A DNA stretch of 64,000 nt from Desulfovibrio sp. (GCA_031280915.1 JAITGC010000081.1:1-64000); one strand, 5' to 3'; counted from the stretch's first letter, positions 20,335 through 33,279 are shown. Numbers and translations are program-made. Notes: generated from the sequence alone by a model not told the origin.

Positions 20335-21330
20335 ATGCCTTTTCGCCGAAGAACCGCTCTTTTGGTCATCGTGTGCGTGGCGGCTCTTGTCGCCGCCGTT
20401 GTTTGGCCGCCGTTTGGCGCTCGCCGGGAAGGGACTTTGATCCTGTACGGCAATGTGGACATACGCCAGACGGAGTTGTCATTTCGCGTGGGAGGCCGTA
20501 TTGCCCGCCTGTTGGCGGACGAGGGCGATGCGGTCTTTGAGGGGCAGCCTCTGGCGGAATTGGAAGACGATGTGCTCTCCCGGCAGTTGGCTCAGGCCGC
20601 CGCTGAACTTGAAGGGCAGAAGGCCGCGCTGCTGCGGCTTACCAGCGGTTATCGCGCGGAAGAGATAGCCCAGGCCCGCGCGGCGGTCAGTGCCGCGGCC
20701 GCTGTGGCGAAAAATGCCGGAATCAATCTCAGGCGCGTTGCGGCCATGCGCGCCGGCAATGCCGTTTCGCAAAAAGAATTGGATAACGCCCGGGCTGTGG
20801 CCGGGGAGGCCGAGGCCGGCCTGCGCTCAGTTGAAGACAGGCTTGAGATGCTTGTCAACGGCTACAGAAATGAGGATATTCTTGCTCAGCGCGCGGCGGT
20901 GGCGGCGGCTGAAGCGGCTCTGCGCCTTGCGGAGATACGTTTGAGCGACACTGTGCTGAAAGCTCCGCAGCGGGGAATTATCCTGACTCGCGCTCGGGAG
21001 GCCGGCAGCATTGTTGGGGCCGGGCAGACCGTCTATGCCCTTGCCCTGACGAATCCCGTATGGCTGCGCGCCTATGTGGACGAGCCACGGTTGGGTCTCA
21101 TCAAGCCCGGCATGGATGTGCAGGTGACGGCGGACGCCGTGCCGGACAGGAGTTTTGCCGGAAAGGTGGGTTTCATCTCGCCAACTGCGGAATTTACTCC
21201 CAAGAGCGTGGAAACCCTTGAAGTGCGCACGGCCTTGGTCTATCGTCTGCGTATCCAGGTGGAAGACCCGGAAAACATCATGCGGCAGGGCATGCCCGTA
21301 ACCGTGAGCATACCGCCGCAAGGGCGCTGA
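20335..21330 (+). CDS. HlyD/YbhG-type membrane fusion protein
   Basis: Single N-terminal TM, biotinyl-lipoyl-like and coiled-coil region; followed by ABC genes. Confidence 0.85.
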   Translation: MPFRRRTALLVIVCVAALVAAVVWPPFGARREGTLILYGNVDIRQTELSFRVGGRIARLLADEGDAVFEGQPLAELEDDVLSRQLAQAAAELEGQKAALLRLTSGYRAEEIAQARAAVSAAAAVAKNAGINLRRVAAMRAGNAVSQKELDNARAVAGEAEAGLRSVEDRLEMLVNGYRNEDILAQRAAVAAAEAALRLAEIRLSDTVLKAPQRGIILTRAREAGSIVGAGQTVYALALTNPVWLRAYVDEPRLGLIKPGMDVQVTADAVPDRSFAGKVGFISPTAEFTPKSVETLEVRTALVYRLRIQVEDPENIMRQGMPVTVSIPPQGR

Positions 21331-21340
21331 GGCCGGACGT

Positions 21341-23113
21341 TTGAAAACAGCAGCCGTCAGCCCTGCGGATCCCTCTCTTGTTCCGGAAGGCTTCGACGGC
21401 CTTGAGGCCGTGCGGCTGGAAAATCTCGGCATGACATTTGGGGGGGCAAAGGCCCTTGACGACCTTGAGGCCGTCATCCCGGCCGGGCGTCTCACCGGCC
21501 TTGTCGGGCCGGACGCCTCCGGCAAGACGACCCTGCTCCGCATCCTGGCCGGGTTGATGCTGCCCACTGAAGGGCGGGCTTTGGTTTTCGGCCGGCCGGC
21601 CTCTGACGACCATTGCAGAAACAGCGTCGGCTACATGCCGCAACGCTTTGGCCTGTACGAAGACCTCACGGTCATGGCCAATCTGCGACTGCACGCCGGA
21701 TTGCGCGGCCTGACGGAAGAGGCCGCAAAGCCGCTTTTTGAAAAACTGCTCGCCTTCACCTCCCTCGCGCCTTTCACCGGCCGTCTGGCCAGCCGCCTCT
21801 CCGGCGGAATGAAGCAAAAGCTTGGCATAGCCTGCGCCTTGCTTGGTTCGCCGCAAATACTCTTGCTGGACGAGCCGGGCGTCGGCGTGGATCCGCGGTC
21901 CCGCCGCGAGCTTTGGCGTATGGTGGGGGAATTGAGCGGTAACGGCATGACAGTGATATGGGCTACCGCCTATCTTGATGAAGCTGCGCTCTGTCCCGAC
22001 ATCATCGTGCTTGACGCGGGCGGGATTCTCTGGCGCGGAGCCCCTGGGGATATGATCAGGCAGGCCGAAGGGCGGGTGTTCCTGCTTCCGGGCGGAGAGA
22101 GCGGCAAGAAAAAATTGGCCCGCTGGATAACAAGGCCGGGCGTTGAAGACGCGTTGATTCAGGGCAGCCGCATACGGTTGCTGCTGGCGCGCGACGCGCC
22201 GGCGCCCCTGCGCGGAGAAGCGCTGGCCGTTGGGGGGCTGGCGACTCCCCCGCGTCTGGAAGACGCTTACATGAGCGCCGTCGGAGGCATCAATCAGGCT
22301 CCCTCCCCATACGGCAAGGAAAGCCCGGCCATGCATGAGGCTGACCGCGTCTCCCCCCGCATTGAGGTACGCAATCTCACCAGAAAGTTCGGCGCGTTCA
22401 CCGCTGCAGACAACATCAGCTTTATGGTGCATCCCGGCGAGATATTCGGTCTGCTCGGCCCCAATGGCGCGGGCAAATCAACGACCTTCAGAATGCTCTG
22501 CGGCCTGCTGAAACCCACTTCCGGCTTTTGCGTTGTGGATGGCGTGGACATGCTCGCGGCGGGCGGGGCCGCCCGCTCGCGCCTGGGCTATATGCCCCAG
22601 AAATTTTCTCTGTACCCCGATATTTCCGTCAGGGACAACATCATCCTTTTCGCCGAGCTTTACGGGCTGGACAAAAAACGCCGGGAGAGCCGCGCGGCCA
22701 TGTTGACTGAGGTTTTCGGCCTGGGGGATTATCTGCGCGGCCGTACATCCTCCCTGCCGCTGGGCCAGAAGCAGCGGCTGGCGCTGTTGTGCGCCACCTT
22801 GCACGAGCCGGCGGCGATATTTCTGGACGAACCGACCTCCGGAGTGGACGCCCGCTCGCGCCGCGATTTCTGGAAGCATATTACGGCTATGGCCGCCGCC
22901 GGGGCTTCCGTGCTGGTGACGACGCATTTTATGGAAGAGGCCGAATATTGCGACCGCCTGGCCCTCATTTATCGCGGGGCCCTGATAAGCGTGGGTACGC
23001 CGGACGATCTCAAGGCTTCCTGCAAGACGTCTGGCGCGGGCATCGCCGGCCCCACTCTGGAGGAAGCCTTTATCGCGGGCATTGAGCGCTATGATACGGA
23101 ACACCCGCTGTAG
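21341..23113 (+). CDS. ABC transporter with two fused ATPase domains (YbhF-like)
   Basis: Second domain GLLGPNGAGKSTTF; first domain GLVGPDASGKTTLL and LSGGMKQKLGIACALLGSPQILLLDEPGVGVD. Confidence 0.9.
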   Translation: MKTAAVSPADPSLVPEGFDGLEAVRLENLGMTFGGAKALDDLEAVIPAGRLTGLVGPDASGKTTLLRILAGLMLPTEGRALVFGRPASDDHCRNSVGYMPQRFGLYEDLTVMANLRLHAGLRGLTEEAAKPLFEKLLAFTSLAPFTGRLASRLSGGMKQKLGIACALLGSPQILLLDEPGVGVDPRSRRELWRMVGELSGNGMTVIWATAYLDEAALCPDIIVLDAGGILWRGAPGDMIRQAEGRVFLLPGGESGKKKLARWITRPGVEDALIQGSRIRLLLARDAPAPLRGEALAVGGLATPPRLEDAYMSAVGGINQAPSPYGKESPAMHEADRVSPRIEVRNLTRKFGAFTAADNISFMVHPGEIFGLLGPNGAGKSTTFRMLCGLLKPTSGFCVVDGVDMLAAGGAARSRLGYMPQKFSLYPDISVRDNIILFAELYGLDKKRRESRAAMLTEVFGLGDYLRGRTSSLPLGQKQRLALLCATLHEPAAIFLDEPTSGVDARSRRDFWKHITAMAAAGASVLVTTHFMEEAEYCDRLALIYRGALISVGTPDDLKASCKTSGAGIAGPTLEEAFIAGIERYDTEHPL

Positions 23114-23135
23114 CGGGGGAACGGCGGGACAAGTC

Positions 23136-24260
23136 ATGCGCAAACTCTGGATTGACCGCGTATTGGCCTTGATGCGCAAGGAATTTCAGCAAATCGTGCG
23201 CGACCCGTCTTCCTGGCTGGTGGCCGGAGTGCTGCCCTTAATTTTTCTGTTGTTTTTCGGCTACGGCATCACGCTGGACGCGGGCGTTCTGCGCCTGGCC
23301 GTGCTCAATCAGAGCGGCGGCCGGCATTCTCTGGCTTTGGCGGCGGATTTTGCCCATTCGCCCTCCTTTACCGTCATTCCGGCGAGCGGCATGGATGAGG
23401 CCGCGAGAATGATGCGGGATTCGGAAGTGCAGGGCGTTCTGGTCATTCACGAGGATTTTGACCAGTCGCTCGCCCGTGGAGACAAAGCCCGGCTACAGAT
23501 TCTTGTGGACGGAACCGAGCCGAATACGGCCCGTTTCATTGGCGGATACAGCCAAGGGCTTGTTTCCCGGTGGCAGGCCACGGCGTTGTCTTCGGGCGCC
23601 GTCGCCCGTGCGCCCATAAATGTTCAAAGCCGGCACTGGTATAACCCCATGGCCAAGAGCGCGCTGTTTCTTGTGCCGGGGGCCATTACCGTCGTCATGA
23701 CGCTTATAGGCACGTTGCTGACGTCACTGGTTTTCGCCCGTGAATGGGAACGCGGCACCATGGAGGTGCTGTTCGCGACGCCCGTCAGCCGCGCGCAACT
23801 GTTGCTCGGCAAGCTTGTGCCCTATTTCTGCATGGGCATGTTCAGCATGTCCCTCTGCGCCGTTTCGGCAGTGGCGCTGTTTGACGTGCCCTTTCGCGGT
23901 TCCGTGTGGGCGCTTGTCCTGCTCTCCTCCGTTTTCATGCTGAGCGCCCTCGGACAGGGGTTGCTTATTTCCGTGACCATGCGCAGCCAACTCGCGGCGG
24001 CGGAAGCCGGGCTTTTTTCCGGTTTTCTGCCGGCCTTGCTGCTCTCGGGCTTTGTGTTCGACATCAACAGCATGCCCCTTGCCCTGCGAGCCGTCACTCT
24101 GCTTTTGCCGGCGCGGCATTTCAATACCTGCCTGCGCACACTCTTTCTGGCGGGCGACATCTGGGCGGTTTTTTTGCCGTGTCTGCTCATCATGGCTTTA
24201 CTGGCGGCGGTGCTGCTGCTGCTTGTCTACAAAAATCTCGCCAGACGTCTGGACACATGA
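23136..24260 (+). CDS. ABC-2 type permease (YbhS/YbhR-like)
   Basis: MRKLWIDRVLALMRKEFQQIVRDPSSW; six hydrophobic segments. Confidence 0.87.
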   Translation: MRKLWIDRVLALMRKEFQQIVRDPSSWLVAGVLPLIFLLFFGYGITLDAGVLRLAVLNQSGGRHSLALAADFAHSPSFTVIPASGMDEAARMMRDSEVQGVLVIHEDFDQSLARGDKARLQILVDGTEPNTARFIGGYSQGLVSRWQATALSSGAVARAPINVQSRHWYNPMAKSALFLVPGAITVVMTLIGTLLTSLVFAREWERGTMEVLFATPVSRAQLLLGKLVPYFCMGMFSMSLCAVSAVALFDVPFRGSVWALVLLSSVFMLSALGQGLLISVTMRSQLAAAEAGLFSGFLPALLLSGFVFDINSMPLALRAVTLLLPARHFNTCLRTLFLAGDIWAVFLPCLLIMALLAAVLLLLVYKNLARRLDT

Positions 24261-25393
24261 ATTCCCGCGTGAAGTCAGCCGTCCGGAGAATGTTCGCCAT
24301 TGCGCGCAAGGAGATGTTGGTGCTCTTCCGCAACCGCGCCGCCAGAATACTGATTACCGTGCCGCCTTTGGCCCAGATAGTCATTTTCGGCTGGGCGGCC
24401 ACCATGGAGGTGCGCAATGTGGATGTGGCCGTGCTCAATCACGACAACGGCCGCTGGAGCCGCGAAATCATCCACAGGCTTCAGGGGTCGTCCACATTCA
24501 GGAGCATCCGCCCGCTGCCCGGCGAATACGCTCTCCGCCCCGTTATCGAACGGCAGGAGGCGCTCCTTGCCCTTGTGTTTGATGCGGAATTTTCCCGCAG
24601 GATCGAAGCCGGCCTTGAGGCTGATTTTCAGGTTATTCTGGATGGCCGCCGCTCCAACGCCGCGCAGATCGCCGCCTATTATCTGGACACTGTTGTTGAC
24701 GACGTCAGCCGCGGCACTCCACGGGCAGCGGCATCCAAAACCGGCGGCCCGCCGGCGTTGGATGCGCGGCTGCGTTGCTGGTTCAACCCCAATCTGGAAT
24801 TTCAGTGGTATTTTCTGCCGAATCTCATAGGGATACTGAGTTTCATGATCGGGCTTGTCGTCACCGGGCTGACGGTCGCCCGCGAACGGGAAACGGGAAC
24901 ATTCGACCAACTGCTGGTTTCTCCGGCCGAGCCGGCTGAAATCGCGCTGGCCAAGCTTGTGCCGGGCTGTCTGATCAGCCTTGCCCACGGCTCCATTTTT
25001 TTGCTGATCGCGGTGTTCGGTTTCGGCGTACCTTTTAACGGCGCTGTTTTTCTGCTTTATCTGTCCATGCTGGTATTTGCCCTTGCCTGCGGCGGTGTCG
25101 GCTTGATGATTTCCTCGTTTTCGTCCACACAGCAACAAGCTTTTCTGGGGGCTTTCACTGTGGGGGTTCCCTGCATCCTGATTTCCGGAGCAGTAACGCC
25201 GATCCTCAACATGCCGGTTTTTTTGCAGCAGGTGAGTCAGTTGAATCCTCTCAGGCATTTCATAGTGATTTGCCAGGGGCTTTTTCTCAAGGACATTACG
25301 TCGGCCGCGATGCTGACCAGCCTGGGCAAGATTCTTTTAACCAGCGTTGTCACTGTGGCCGTCGCCGTGTGGGTATTCACGCGGAAAGCATGA
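24257..25393 (+). CDS. ABC-2 type permease (YbhR-like)
   Basis: MNSRVKSAVRRMFAIARKEMLVLFRNRAARILITVPPLAQ; overlaps preceding gene by 4 bp. Confidence 0.87.
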   Translation: MNSRVKSAVRRMFAIARKEMLVLFRNRAARILITVPPLAQIVIFGWAATMEVRNVDVAVLNHDNGRWSREIIHRLQGSSTFRSIRPLPGEYALRPVIERQEALLALVFDAEFSRRIEAGLEADFQVILDGRRSNAAQIAAYYLDTVVDDVSRGTPRAAASKTGGPPALDARLRCWFNPNLEFQWYFLPNLIGILSFMIGLVVTGLTVARERETGTFDQLLVSPAEPAEIALAKLVPGCLISLAHGSIFLLIAVFGFGVPFNGAVFLLYLSMLVFALACGGVGLMISSFSSTQQQAFLGAFTVGVPCILISGAVTPILNMPVFLQQVSQLNPLRHFIVICQGLFLKDITSAAMLTSLGKILLTSVVTVAVAVWVFTRKA

Positions 25394-25638
25394 CGACAAA
25401 TAACATATTGAAATAAAGCGATTTATTAATCTTTCTTCAAAAAACGGAAAAAATTTTGCTCTCCCCCCCTTTTCAAGCGCAAAGCCTGTCTTATTTTTAT
25501 GCCCGTGCGGGACTGGGCGCGGCATGCCGACCGTCGCCCAGGCGCGATTTCCCGGCGAGCCGCGGCGCGCCCACTGTGACCGCTGACAGTATCAACATAA
25601 AATTGGCAATAAAATTCTTTATGGGAGGAATGGACATT

Positions 25639-27608
<1,970 letters not shown>

Positions 27609-27629
27609 ACCGTTTGTTTTGAAGCCTGA

Positions 27630-27669
27630 ATACGCAAAAACCCCCGCGCGAGCGGGGGTTTTTGCGTAT
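27630..27669. terminator. Bidirectional terminator between convergent groEL and RND permease
   Basis: Perfect 18-bp stem atacgcaaaaacccccgc / gcgggggtttttgcgtat with GCGA loop and A/T tracts on both sides. Confidence 0.92.
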
Positions 27670-27697
27670 GGCTGTTGCCGAAGGCCGTCGTCCTGCA

Positions 27698-30600
27698 TCA
27701 AACGGGGGCGTTGTCTTTGAATCGTCCGCCATAATTTTCCCGCAGGCGGCGGGAGAGCTTCTCCATATAGTAGTAATAAACGGGTGTGATGTAGAGGGTC
27801 ACAAACTGCGAAAAGCATAATCCGCCGACAACGGCCAGACCGAGGGGCCGCCGCGCGTCGGCGCCGGCCCCTATGCCGATGGCGATGGGCAGAGCGCCCA
27901 TCAGCGCGGCCATGGTGGTCATCATGATGGGCCTGAAACGCACATGACAGCCCTGGGTAATGGCCTCCAGCGGCGTCAGGGACGGGTTGTGCCGCTGCGC
28001 CTCCAAGGCGAAGTCAAGCATCATGATGGCGTTTTTCTTGACGATGCCAAGCAGCATGATGATGCCCACAAAACCGTAAAGGTCCAGCTCCATGCCGAAC
28101 AGCCACAACGTGGCCAGCGCCCCGAAGCCGGCCGAGGGCAGGCCGGAGAGGATGGTCAGGGGGTGGATGAAGCTTTCATAAAGAATGCCCAGTACAAGAT
28201 AGATGACCACAATGGCCAGAATCAGCAGCCAGCCCATCCCGTTCAGGGACTTCTGGAAAGCCTGGGCCATGCCCTGGGATTCCGCATGGACGGAATCAGG
28301 CAGCAACGGCCGCGCCGCGGCCTCAACGGCGGCCACCGCCTCCCCCAGAGCGACGCCCGGCCTGAGGTTGTAGGAAATGGTCACCGCCGGGAACTGCCCG
28401 GCATGGTTGACGGCTATGGGCCCGACCCCCGGAGAGAGTTGCGCCAGCGAATCCAAGGGCACAAGCGAGCCGTCTTTTGAGCGCACATAGAGACGGGAAA
28501 GCTCGGCGGCCTCCTGTTGGAAGCGCTTCTGCAATTCGATGAATACCCTGTAATCATTGGTGGGAGCGTAGATAATGGAGATTTCGCGTGAACCGTAGGC
28601 TGATTGCAGGGCAAGCTCAATCTGCTGCGGGCTCACGCCCAGGGCGGCCGCCCGGTTGCGGTCAATGGTGACGCGCAATTCCGGATTTTTGATTTGCAGG
28701 TCGCTGTTGACGTCCTGCAGCTCCGGCAGTTTGCGCAGAGCCTCTTCCACATCCTGCGCACAGTCATAGAGCGCCGCGATGTCCGGCCCGGAAAGCGTGT
28801 ATTGGTACAGGGCCTTGGAGGAGCGCCCGCCTATGTTGATGGCGGGCGGCACACGCAGAAAGACCCGCATGGCCGGGGAGGCGTTCAGTTCTCGGCGCAG
28901 GCGCTGGGCCACTGTCTCTATGCCGGGGCGTTTGCCGTGGGGGAGCAACTGCATCAGCACGATGCCGTTGTTCATGCTTTGGCTGCCGCCCACAATGCCC
29001 ACGACGGAATTGTACTTGGCGATCCAGGGGTTGTTTTCCAAGGTGGAGTCGAGGTTCTTCTGGGCCTCCGTCATGCCCCTGAAGGAGATGCCCTGTTCCC
29101 CTTCTGTGCTGGCCACCAGAAAACCCATGTCTTCTGTGGGCAGAAAGCCTTTGGGCATGGCGAGGCCAAACCAGATGGTAAGCAGGAGCAGAAGCATGGA
29201 AGTGCCGAAGGCGGCCAGCCGATGACGCAGCACAAAATCAAGGGATGCCGCATAGCGCAGGGCAAGCCAGTCAAAGGCCCGTTCCAGCCGGCCGTATATG
29301 CCCTCGTGACCCGCCTTGTGCTTTGGCCCGGCCTTTAGAAAATATGCGCAGAGCATGGGAGTGAGGGTGAGAGAGACCACGCCGGAACACAAAATGGAGG
29401 CGATGATGACCACCGCGAACTCCCGGAAGAGGCGGCCCACAATCCCGCCCATGAATAAAACCGGGATGAAGACGGCCGCCAGGGAAATGGTCATGGAGAC
29501 GATGGTGAAGCCGATTTCCGCAGAGCCGTCATAAGCGGCCGCAAGGGGAGTTTTGCCGGATTCCTGGTGGCGGACGATATTTTCCAGCATGACGATGGCG
29601 TCGTCCACCACAAAACCCACAGCCAGGGTCAGGGCCATGAGGGAGAGATTGTCCAGGCTGTAGTTCAGCACGGCCATGACGGCAAAGGTGGAAATGACGG
29701 ACATGGGCAGGGCCAGACTCGGAATGATGGTGGCCGGCAGATTGCGCAGAAAAAGAAAAATGACCAGCACCACGAGAAAAACCGTGAGCACCAGGGTGAA
29801 TTTGACGTCCGCCACTGATTCGCGGATGGATTCCGAACGGTCGTGGAAAATGTCCACTGTGACCGAAGGCGGCAATTGCCGCTCCAGATCGGGCAAAATG
29901 GCCCGAATGGCGTCCGCCGTTTGGACGGTATTGGCCCCCGGCTGCCGTTCGACGGCCAGGGTAATGCTCGGCATGCCGCCGTTGCCCCAGGCGGTTTGCT
30001 TGTCCTGCCGCACGCTGTCCACCACAAGGCCCAAATCCTTGAGGCGTACCGGCGCGCCGTTGCGCCAGGCGACAACCACGTCGCTGAAGGATTTCGCGTC
30101 AAACAACTGGCCGGAGGATTTGATGAAGCTGGCCCGCTGGGCGCCGTCCAGTGAGCCGGTGGGCAGCATGGAATTGGCGGCGGCCACCGCGTCCGCCACT
30201 TCATCAATGCCAAGCCCCCGCGAGGCAAGTTCGTCCGGATCAAGCTGAACGCGCACGGCGTATTGCTTCTGACCGTAAATGACCACCTGGGCCACACCGG
30301 CCACCATGGAAATGCGCTGGCCGATGAGAGTATCCGCGTATTCGTTCAGGGTGTAGAGGGGCAATGTGGGGGAAGACACGCGCAGATACATGATGGGCAG
30401 ATCCGCGGGATTAACTTTGCGGAAGCTTGGCGGCATGCTCATATTGGTGGGCAGGCGGCGCTGGGCGAGGCCAATGGCGGCCTGCACGTCCAGGGCGGCG
30501 GCGTCTATGTTCCTGTCAAGCTCGAACTGAATGCTGATGCGGCTGCGGCCGGTGGCGTTGACCGAAGAAATGGACTCAATGCCCGCGATGGTGAAAAACT

Positions 30601-30901
30601 GCTTTTCCAGCGGCGTCGCCACAGAGGCGGCCATTGTTTCCGGATCCGCGCCTTCCAGATCCGCCATGACCATGATGGTGGGAAAATCCACATTGGGCAA
30701 CTGGTTGACCGGCAGGGCCATATAGCCTGCGGAGCCGAAAAAGAGCATGCCCGCCATTATGAGGGTGGTGGCGACGGGGCGGCGTATAAATATGGAGGCG
30801 ATGTTCATTTTGGCGGGCCTTCGCGTTAAGCCGGACAGTTTGCGTGCGGGAGCGCCGTTTCGGCGATCGGGCGGCGAGAGCGAATTAACACGGATGACCA
30901 T
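27698..30901 (-). CDS. RND efflux permease
   Basis: 1067 aa; [43 protein letters not shown]; true start probably MNIASIFIRRP. Confidence 0.92.
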   Translation of the reverse strand: MVIRVNSLSPPDRRNGAPARKLSGLTRRPAKMNIASIFIRRPVATTLIMAGMLFFGSAGYMALPVNQLPNVDFPTIMVMADLEGADPETMAASVATPLEKQFFTIAGIESISSVNATGRSRISIQFELDRNIDAAALDVQAAIGLAQRRLPTNMSMPPSFRKVNPADLPIMYLRVSSPTLPLYTLNEYADTLIGQRISMVAGVAQVVIYGQKQYAVRVQLDPDELASRGLGIDEVADAVAAANSMLPTGSLDGAQRASFIKSSGQLFDAKSFSDVVVAWRNGAPVRLKDLGLVVDSVRQDKQTAWGNGGMPSITLAVERQPGANTVQTADAIRAILPDLERQLPPSVTVDIFHDRSESIRESVADVKFTLVLTVFLVVLVIFLFLRNLPATIIPSLALPMSVISTFAVMAVLNYSLDNLSLMALTLAVGFVVDDAIVMLENIVRHQESGKTPLAAAYDGSAEIGFTIVSMTISLAAVFIPVLFMGGIVGRLFREFAVVIIASILCSGVVSLTLTPMLCAYFLKAGPKHKAGHEGIYGRLERAFDWLALRYAASLDFVLRHRLAAFGTSMLLLLLTIWFGLAMPKGFLPTEDMGFLVASTEGEQGISFRGMTEAQKNLDSTLENNPWIAKYNSVVGIVGGSQSMNNGIVLMQLLPHGKRPGIETVAQRLRRELNASPAMRVFLRVPPAINIGGRSSKALYQYTLSGPDIAALYDCAQDVEEALRKLPELQDVNSDLQIKNPELRVTIDRNRAAALGVSPQQIELALQSAYGSREISIIYAPTNDYRVFIELQKRFQQEAAELSRLYVRSKDGSLVPLDSLAQLSPGVGPIAVNHAGQFPAVTISYNLRPGVALGEAVAAVEAAARPLLPDSVHAESQGMAQAFQKSLNGMGWLLILAIVVIYLVLGILYESFIHPLTILSGLPSAGFGALATLWLFGMELDLYGFVGIIMLLGIVKKNAIMMLDFALEAQRHNPSLTPLEAITQGCHVRFRPIMMTTMAALMGALPIAIGIGAGADARRPLGLAVVGGLCFSQFVTLYITPVYYYYMEKLSRRLRENYGGRFKDNAPV

Positions 30902-30908
30902 CCCTCAG

Positions 30909-30978
30909 GGCGTAGGCGAAATTTACTTTCGCCGTTAAGCGCCGCAGCAAGTGTCAAAGTTAATCTGCTCTAGTTGGC
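30909..30978 (+). repeat. Dispersed intergenic repeat, copy A (partial)
   Basis: ggcgtaggcgaaatttactttcgccgttaagcgccgcagcaagtgtcaaagttaatctgctct, aligned with copy B at 50655-50717. Confidence 0.75.
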
Positions 30979-32358
30979 CACTGCTTTGCCCCCAAGGGGC
31001 TGGCCGTGGTGTTCTCCAGTCAGGGTGCGCAGAAAGGCCACAATGAGCCTGCGGTCTTTTTGCGGAACCTCAATGCCGGCAAGGTACACGCCCATTATCC
31101 GCACGGTTTCGGCCAGAGTTGCCGCCGTGCCGTCATGCAGGTAAGGCCAGGTAAGCTCCACATTGCGAAGGGACGGCACCTTGAATTTGTGCAGGTCGGC
31201 ATCCTTTTTGGTAAAGCCTTTCAGGCCGATGTCGGATTCCAGGGGCGAGCCGCGGTCGGCGAAATAATTCTTTTTCAGATCCATATATTCAAAAGATTGG
31301 CCGCCGACAGCCTTGCCCACATGGCAGGATGCGCACCTGTACGCCTTGAAGCGCCTGTAACCGGCCTTTTCCTCATTGTTGAGGATGTAGTTTTTGCCCT
31401 GCAGCCATTTGTCAAAGCGGCTGTTTGGCGTAAGCAGGAGTTTTTCATACTCCGCTATGGCGTCCGTGATGCTCTTCTGGCTCCAGCCGTCGGGATATTC
31501 AGCCTTGAAATCCGAAGTGAAGGTTTTGTCGTCGGCGAGTTTGGCTATGATCTGTTCCCAGTCTTTATAGCCCATTTCCACAGGGTTGAGGGGTGGGCCG
31601 GCGGCCTGTTCCTGGAGATCCGCGGCGCGGCCGTCCCAGAATTGCCGGATGTGGAACACGGCGTTATAGGCGGTGGGCGCGTTGATGTTGCCGAGCTGTT
31701 CGCGTATCCCCTTGGAAAAACGCAGGTTATCCGTGCCAGCCTTGTCGTGGGCGTGACAGGTGACGCAGGCGACGGTGTCGTCTGCGGAAAGCCGTTTGTC
31801 TTCAAAAAGCCTCTTGCCCAGTTCCGCTTTGGGGAAGTTGACAGGTATGCTTTCAGGCAGGGGCTGTAGCGGTTCATTGGCCATGTCCGCGCTTGCCGTG
31901 CCGGTGGCGTAATAGCGGGCACGGGTAATTCGCACCCACTCCAGAATATCCTTTCTCTCTTTTTCCGTCAGCCGGCTGCCCCAATGCACCATGGCGAACT
32001 TGGCCGGCGGCATGGTGTAGTTCAGGGTTACCCATTCCAGCTTGGCCAGAGTGGACTCGTTCACTTTTTCGGGCAGGGGGCTTGCGGGGGAGAATTCCTC
32101 ACTCAGATCCAAGGCTCTCAGGCCGTCGCGGTAATCTTTTTTGATGATGTCCTGGATGCCGGGGATATTGGCGTAGAAGGGCAGATTGTAGCTTCTGGTA
32201 TGACAGGCCATGCATTTTTCATACATCAGATTCTGCGAGAGCCTGAAATTGCGCGGGGTATTCTCCGCCGGCGTCCCCGCGGCCCCGGCGGCGCCGGCCG
32301 GAATGCCGAGGACGGAGGCGAGCAGCCCTGCGGCGAAAATAATGGTGTTGATGCGCAT
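30970..32358 (-). CDS. Cytochrome c peroxidase/MauG-like protein with three CxxCH motifs
   Basis: N-terminal signal peptide; CMACH, CVTCH, CASCH. Confidence 0.85.
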   Translation of the reverse strand: MRINTIIFAAGLLASVLGIPAGAAGAAGTPAENTPRNFRLSQNLMYEKCMACHTRSYNLPFYANIPGIQDIIKKDYRDGLRALDLSEEFSPASPLPEKVNESTLAKLEWVTLNYTMPPAKFAMVHWGSRLTEKERKDILEWVRITRARYYATGTASADMANEPLQPLPESIPVNFPKAELGKRLFEDKRLSADDTVACVTCHAHDKAGTDNLRFSKGIREQLGNINAPTAYNAVFHIRQFWDGRAADLQEQAAGPPLNPVEMGYKDWEQIIAKLADDKTFTSDFKAEYPDGWSQKSITDAIAEYEKLLLTPNSRFDKWLQGKNYILNNEEKAGYRRFKAYRCASCHVGKAVGGQSFEYMDLKKNYFADRGSPLESDIGLKGFTKKDADLHKFKVPSLRNVELTWPYLHDGTAATLAETVRIMGVYLAGIEVPQKDRRLIVAFLRTLTGEHHGQPLGGKAVAN

Positions 32359-32495
32359 GACATCCCTCGTGATTTTTGTGATAAGCGCAGGCCGGGCTCA
32401 GGCCGTCGCGTGAAAAATCCATATAACTGACTAACCGTATTTACAGCGCTTTGTCAATAATTCCGGCCTTCATCCCTTCAAGGCCTGCCGCGGCC

Positions 32496-33206
32496 CTATC
32501 CTCCCCCGACGACAAAGGCCCGCGGGTACAGGGCTTGAAATTCCCCGAGCATTTGCCGGGCCTTTTCGGAATTCGGCCACGGCCCGGCCTGAACGTTCCA
32601 CAGCCGGTTGCCGCCGAAAAACAGGCGTCCCTTGTGGCCGGAGCGCGTGAGAGTGTTCACGAGTTTACGGGCCTTGTCCTTGTGGGCAAAGGCCCCCACC
32701 TGAATATAAAAATCCCCTTCCACGCCGCCGTCGTCCCGCAGGCGCGGAACAACGTCAAGGCTCTGTACGCGGACCCGTGCCGTGCCCCTGGCCAGTATGC
32801 CCAGGCGCTCGGCCGCCCTGCGGGAGAGATCGATAACGCGGTTCGCCACAAAGGGACCGCGGTCATTGACGGCCACAATGACGGATTTGCCGTTGCCGAG
32901 ATGGGTGACGCGCACGGTTGTGCCGAGGGGCAGTATTTTGTGCGCCGCCGTCATGCCGTTCTGGTTGTAGCGCTCGCCGCTGGCCGTTGTTTTGCCGTGA
33001 AAACCGGGGCCGTACCAGGAGGCCGTGCCTTCCTCCACAAAACCGTGGGCCGACTTGAGAGGATAATAGGTTTTGCCCATCACGGTATAGGGCTTTGAGC
33101 CGGGTACGCCGCCCTTGCGCCAGGAACCGCGCCCGCAGCCGGCGACCAGCGCGGCGCACAACAGGATTATGAGCGCCGGTCCCGGCCGCCGGGCGAGGAT
33201 GTTCAT
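32496..33206 (-). CDS. rlpA: RlpA-like lipoprotein (septal ring lytic transglycosylase) with SPOR domain
   Basis: Lipobox [66 protein letters not shown]-terminal SPOR-like repeat. Confidence 0.9.
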   Translation of the reverse strand: MNILARRPGPALIILLCAALVAGCGRGSWRKGGVPGSKPYTVMGKTYYPLKSAHGFVEEGTASWYGPGFHGKTTASGERYNQNGMTAAHKILPLGTTVRVTHLGNGKSVIVAVNDRGPFVANRVIDLSRRAAERLGILARGTARVRVQSLDVVPRLRDDGGVEGDFYIQVGAFAHKDKARKLVNTLTRSGHKGRLFFGGNRLWNVQAGPWPNSEKARQMLGEFQALYPRAFVVGGG

Positions 33207-33279
33207 GTCCGGAAATTTTCAGCGGGTTTGAAGTCCTGAGCCTGAGCGGGCTTCGGGCACAGCCGGAAAAACAACATGG

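Noticed and set aside
25394-25638. CIRCE (HrcA) operator upstream of groES
   Set aside because: No TTAGCACTC-N9-GAGTGCTAA-like inverted repeat seen; only an AT-rich leader.
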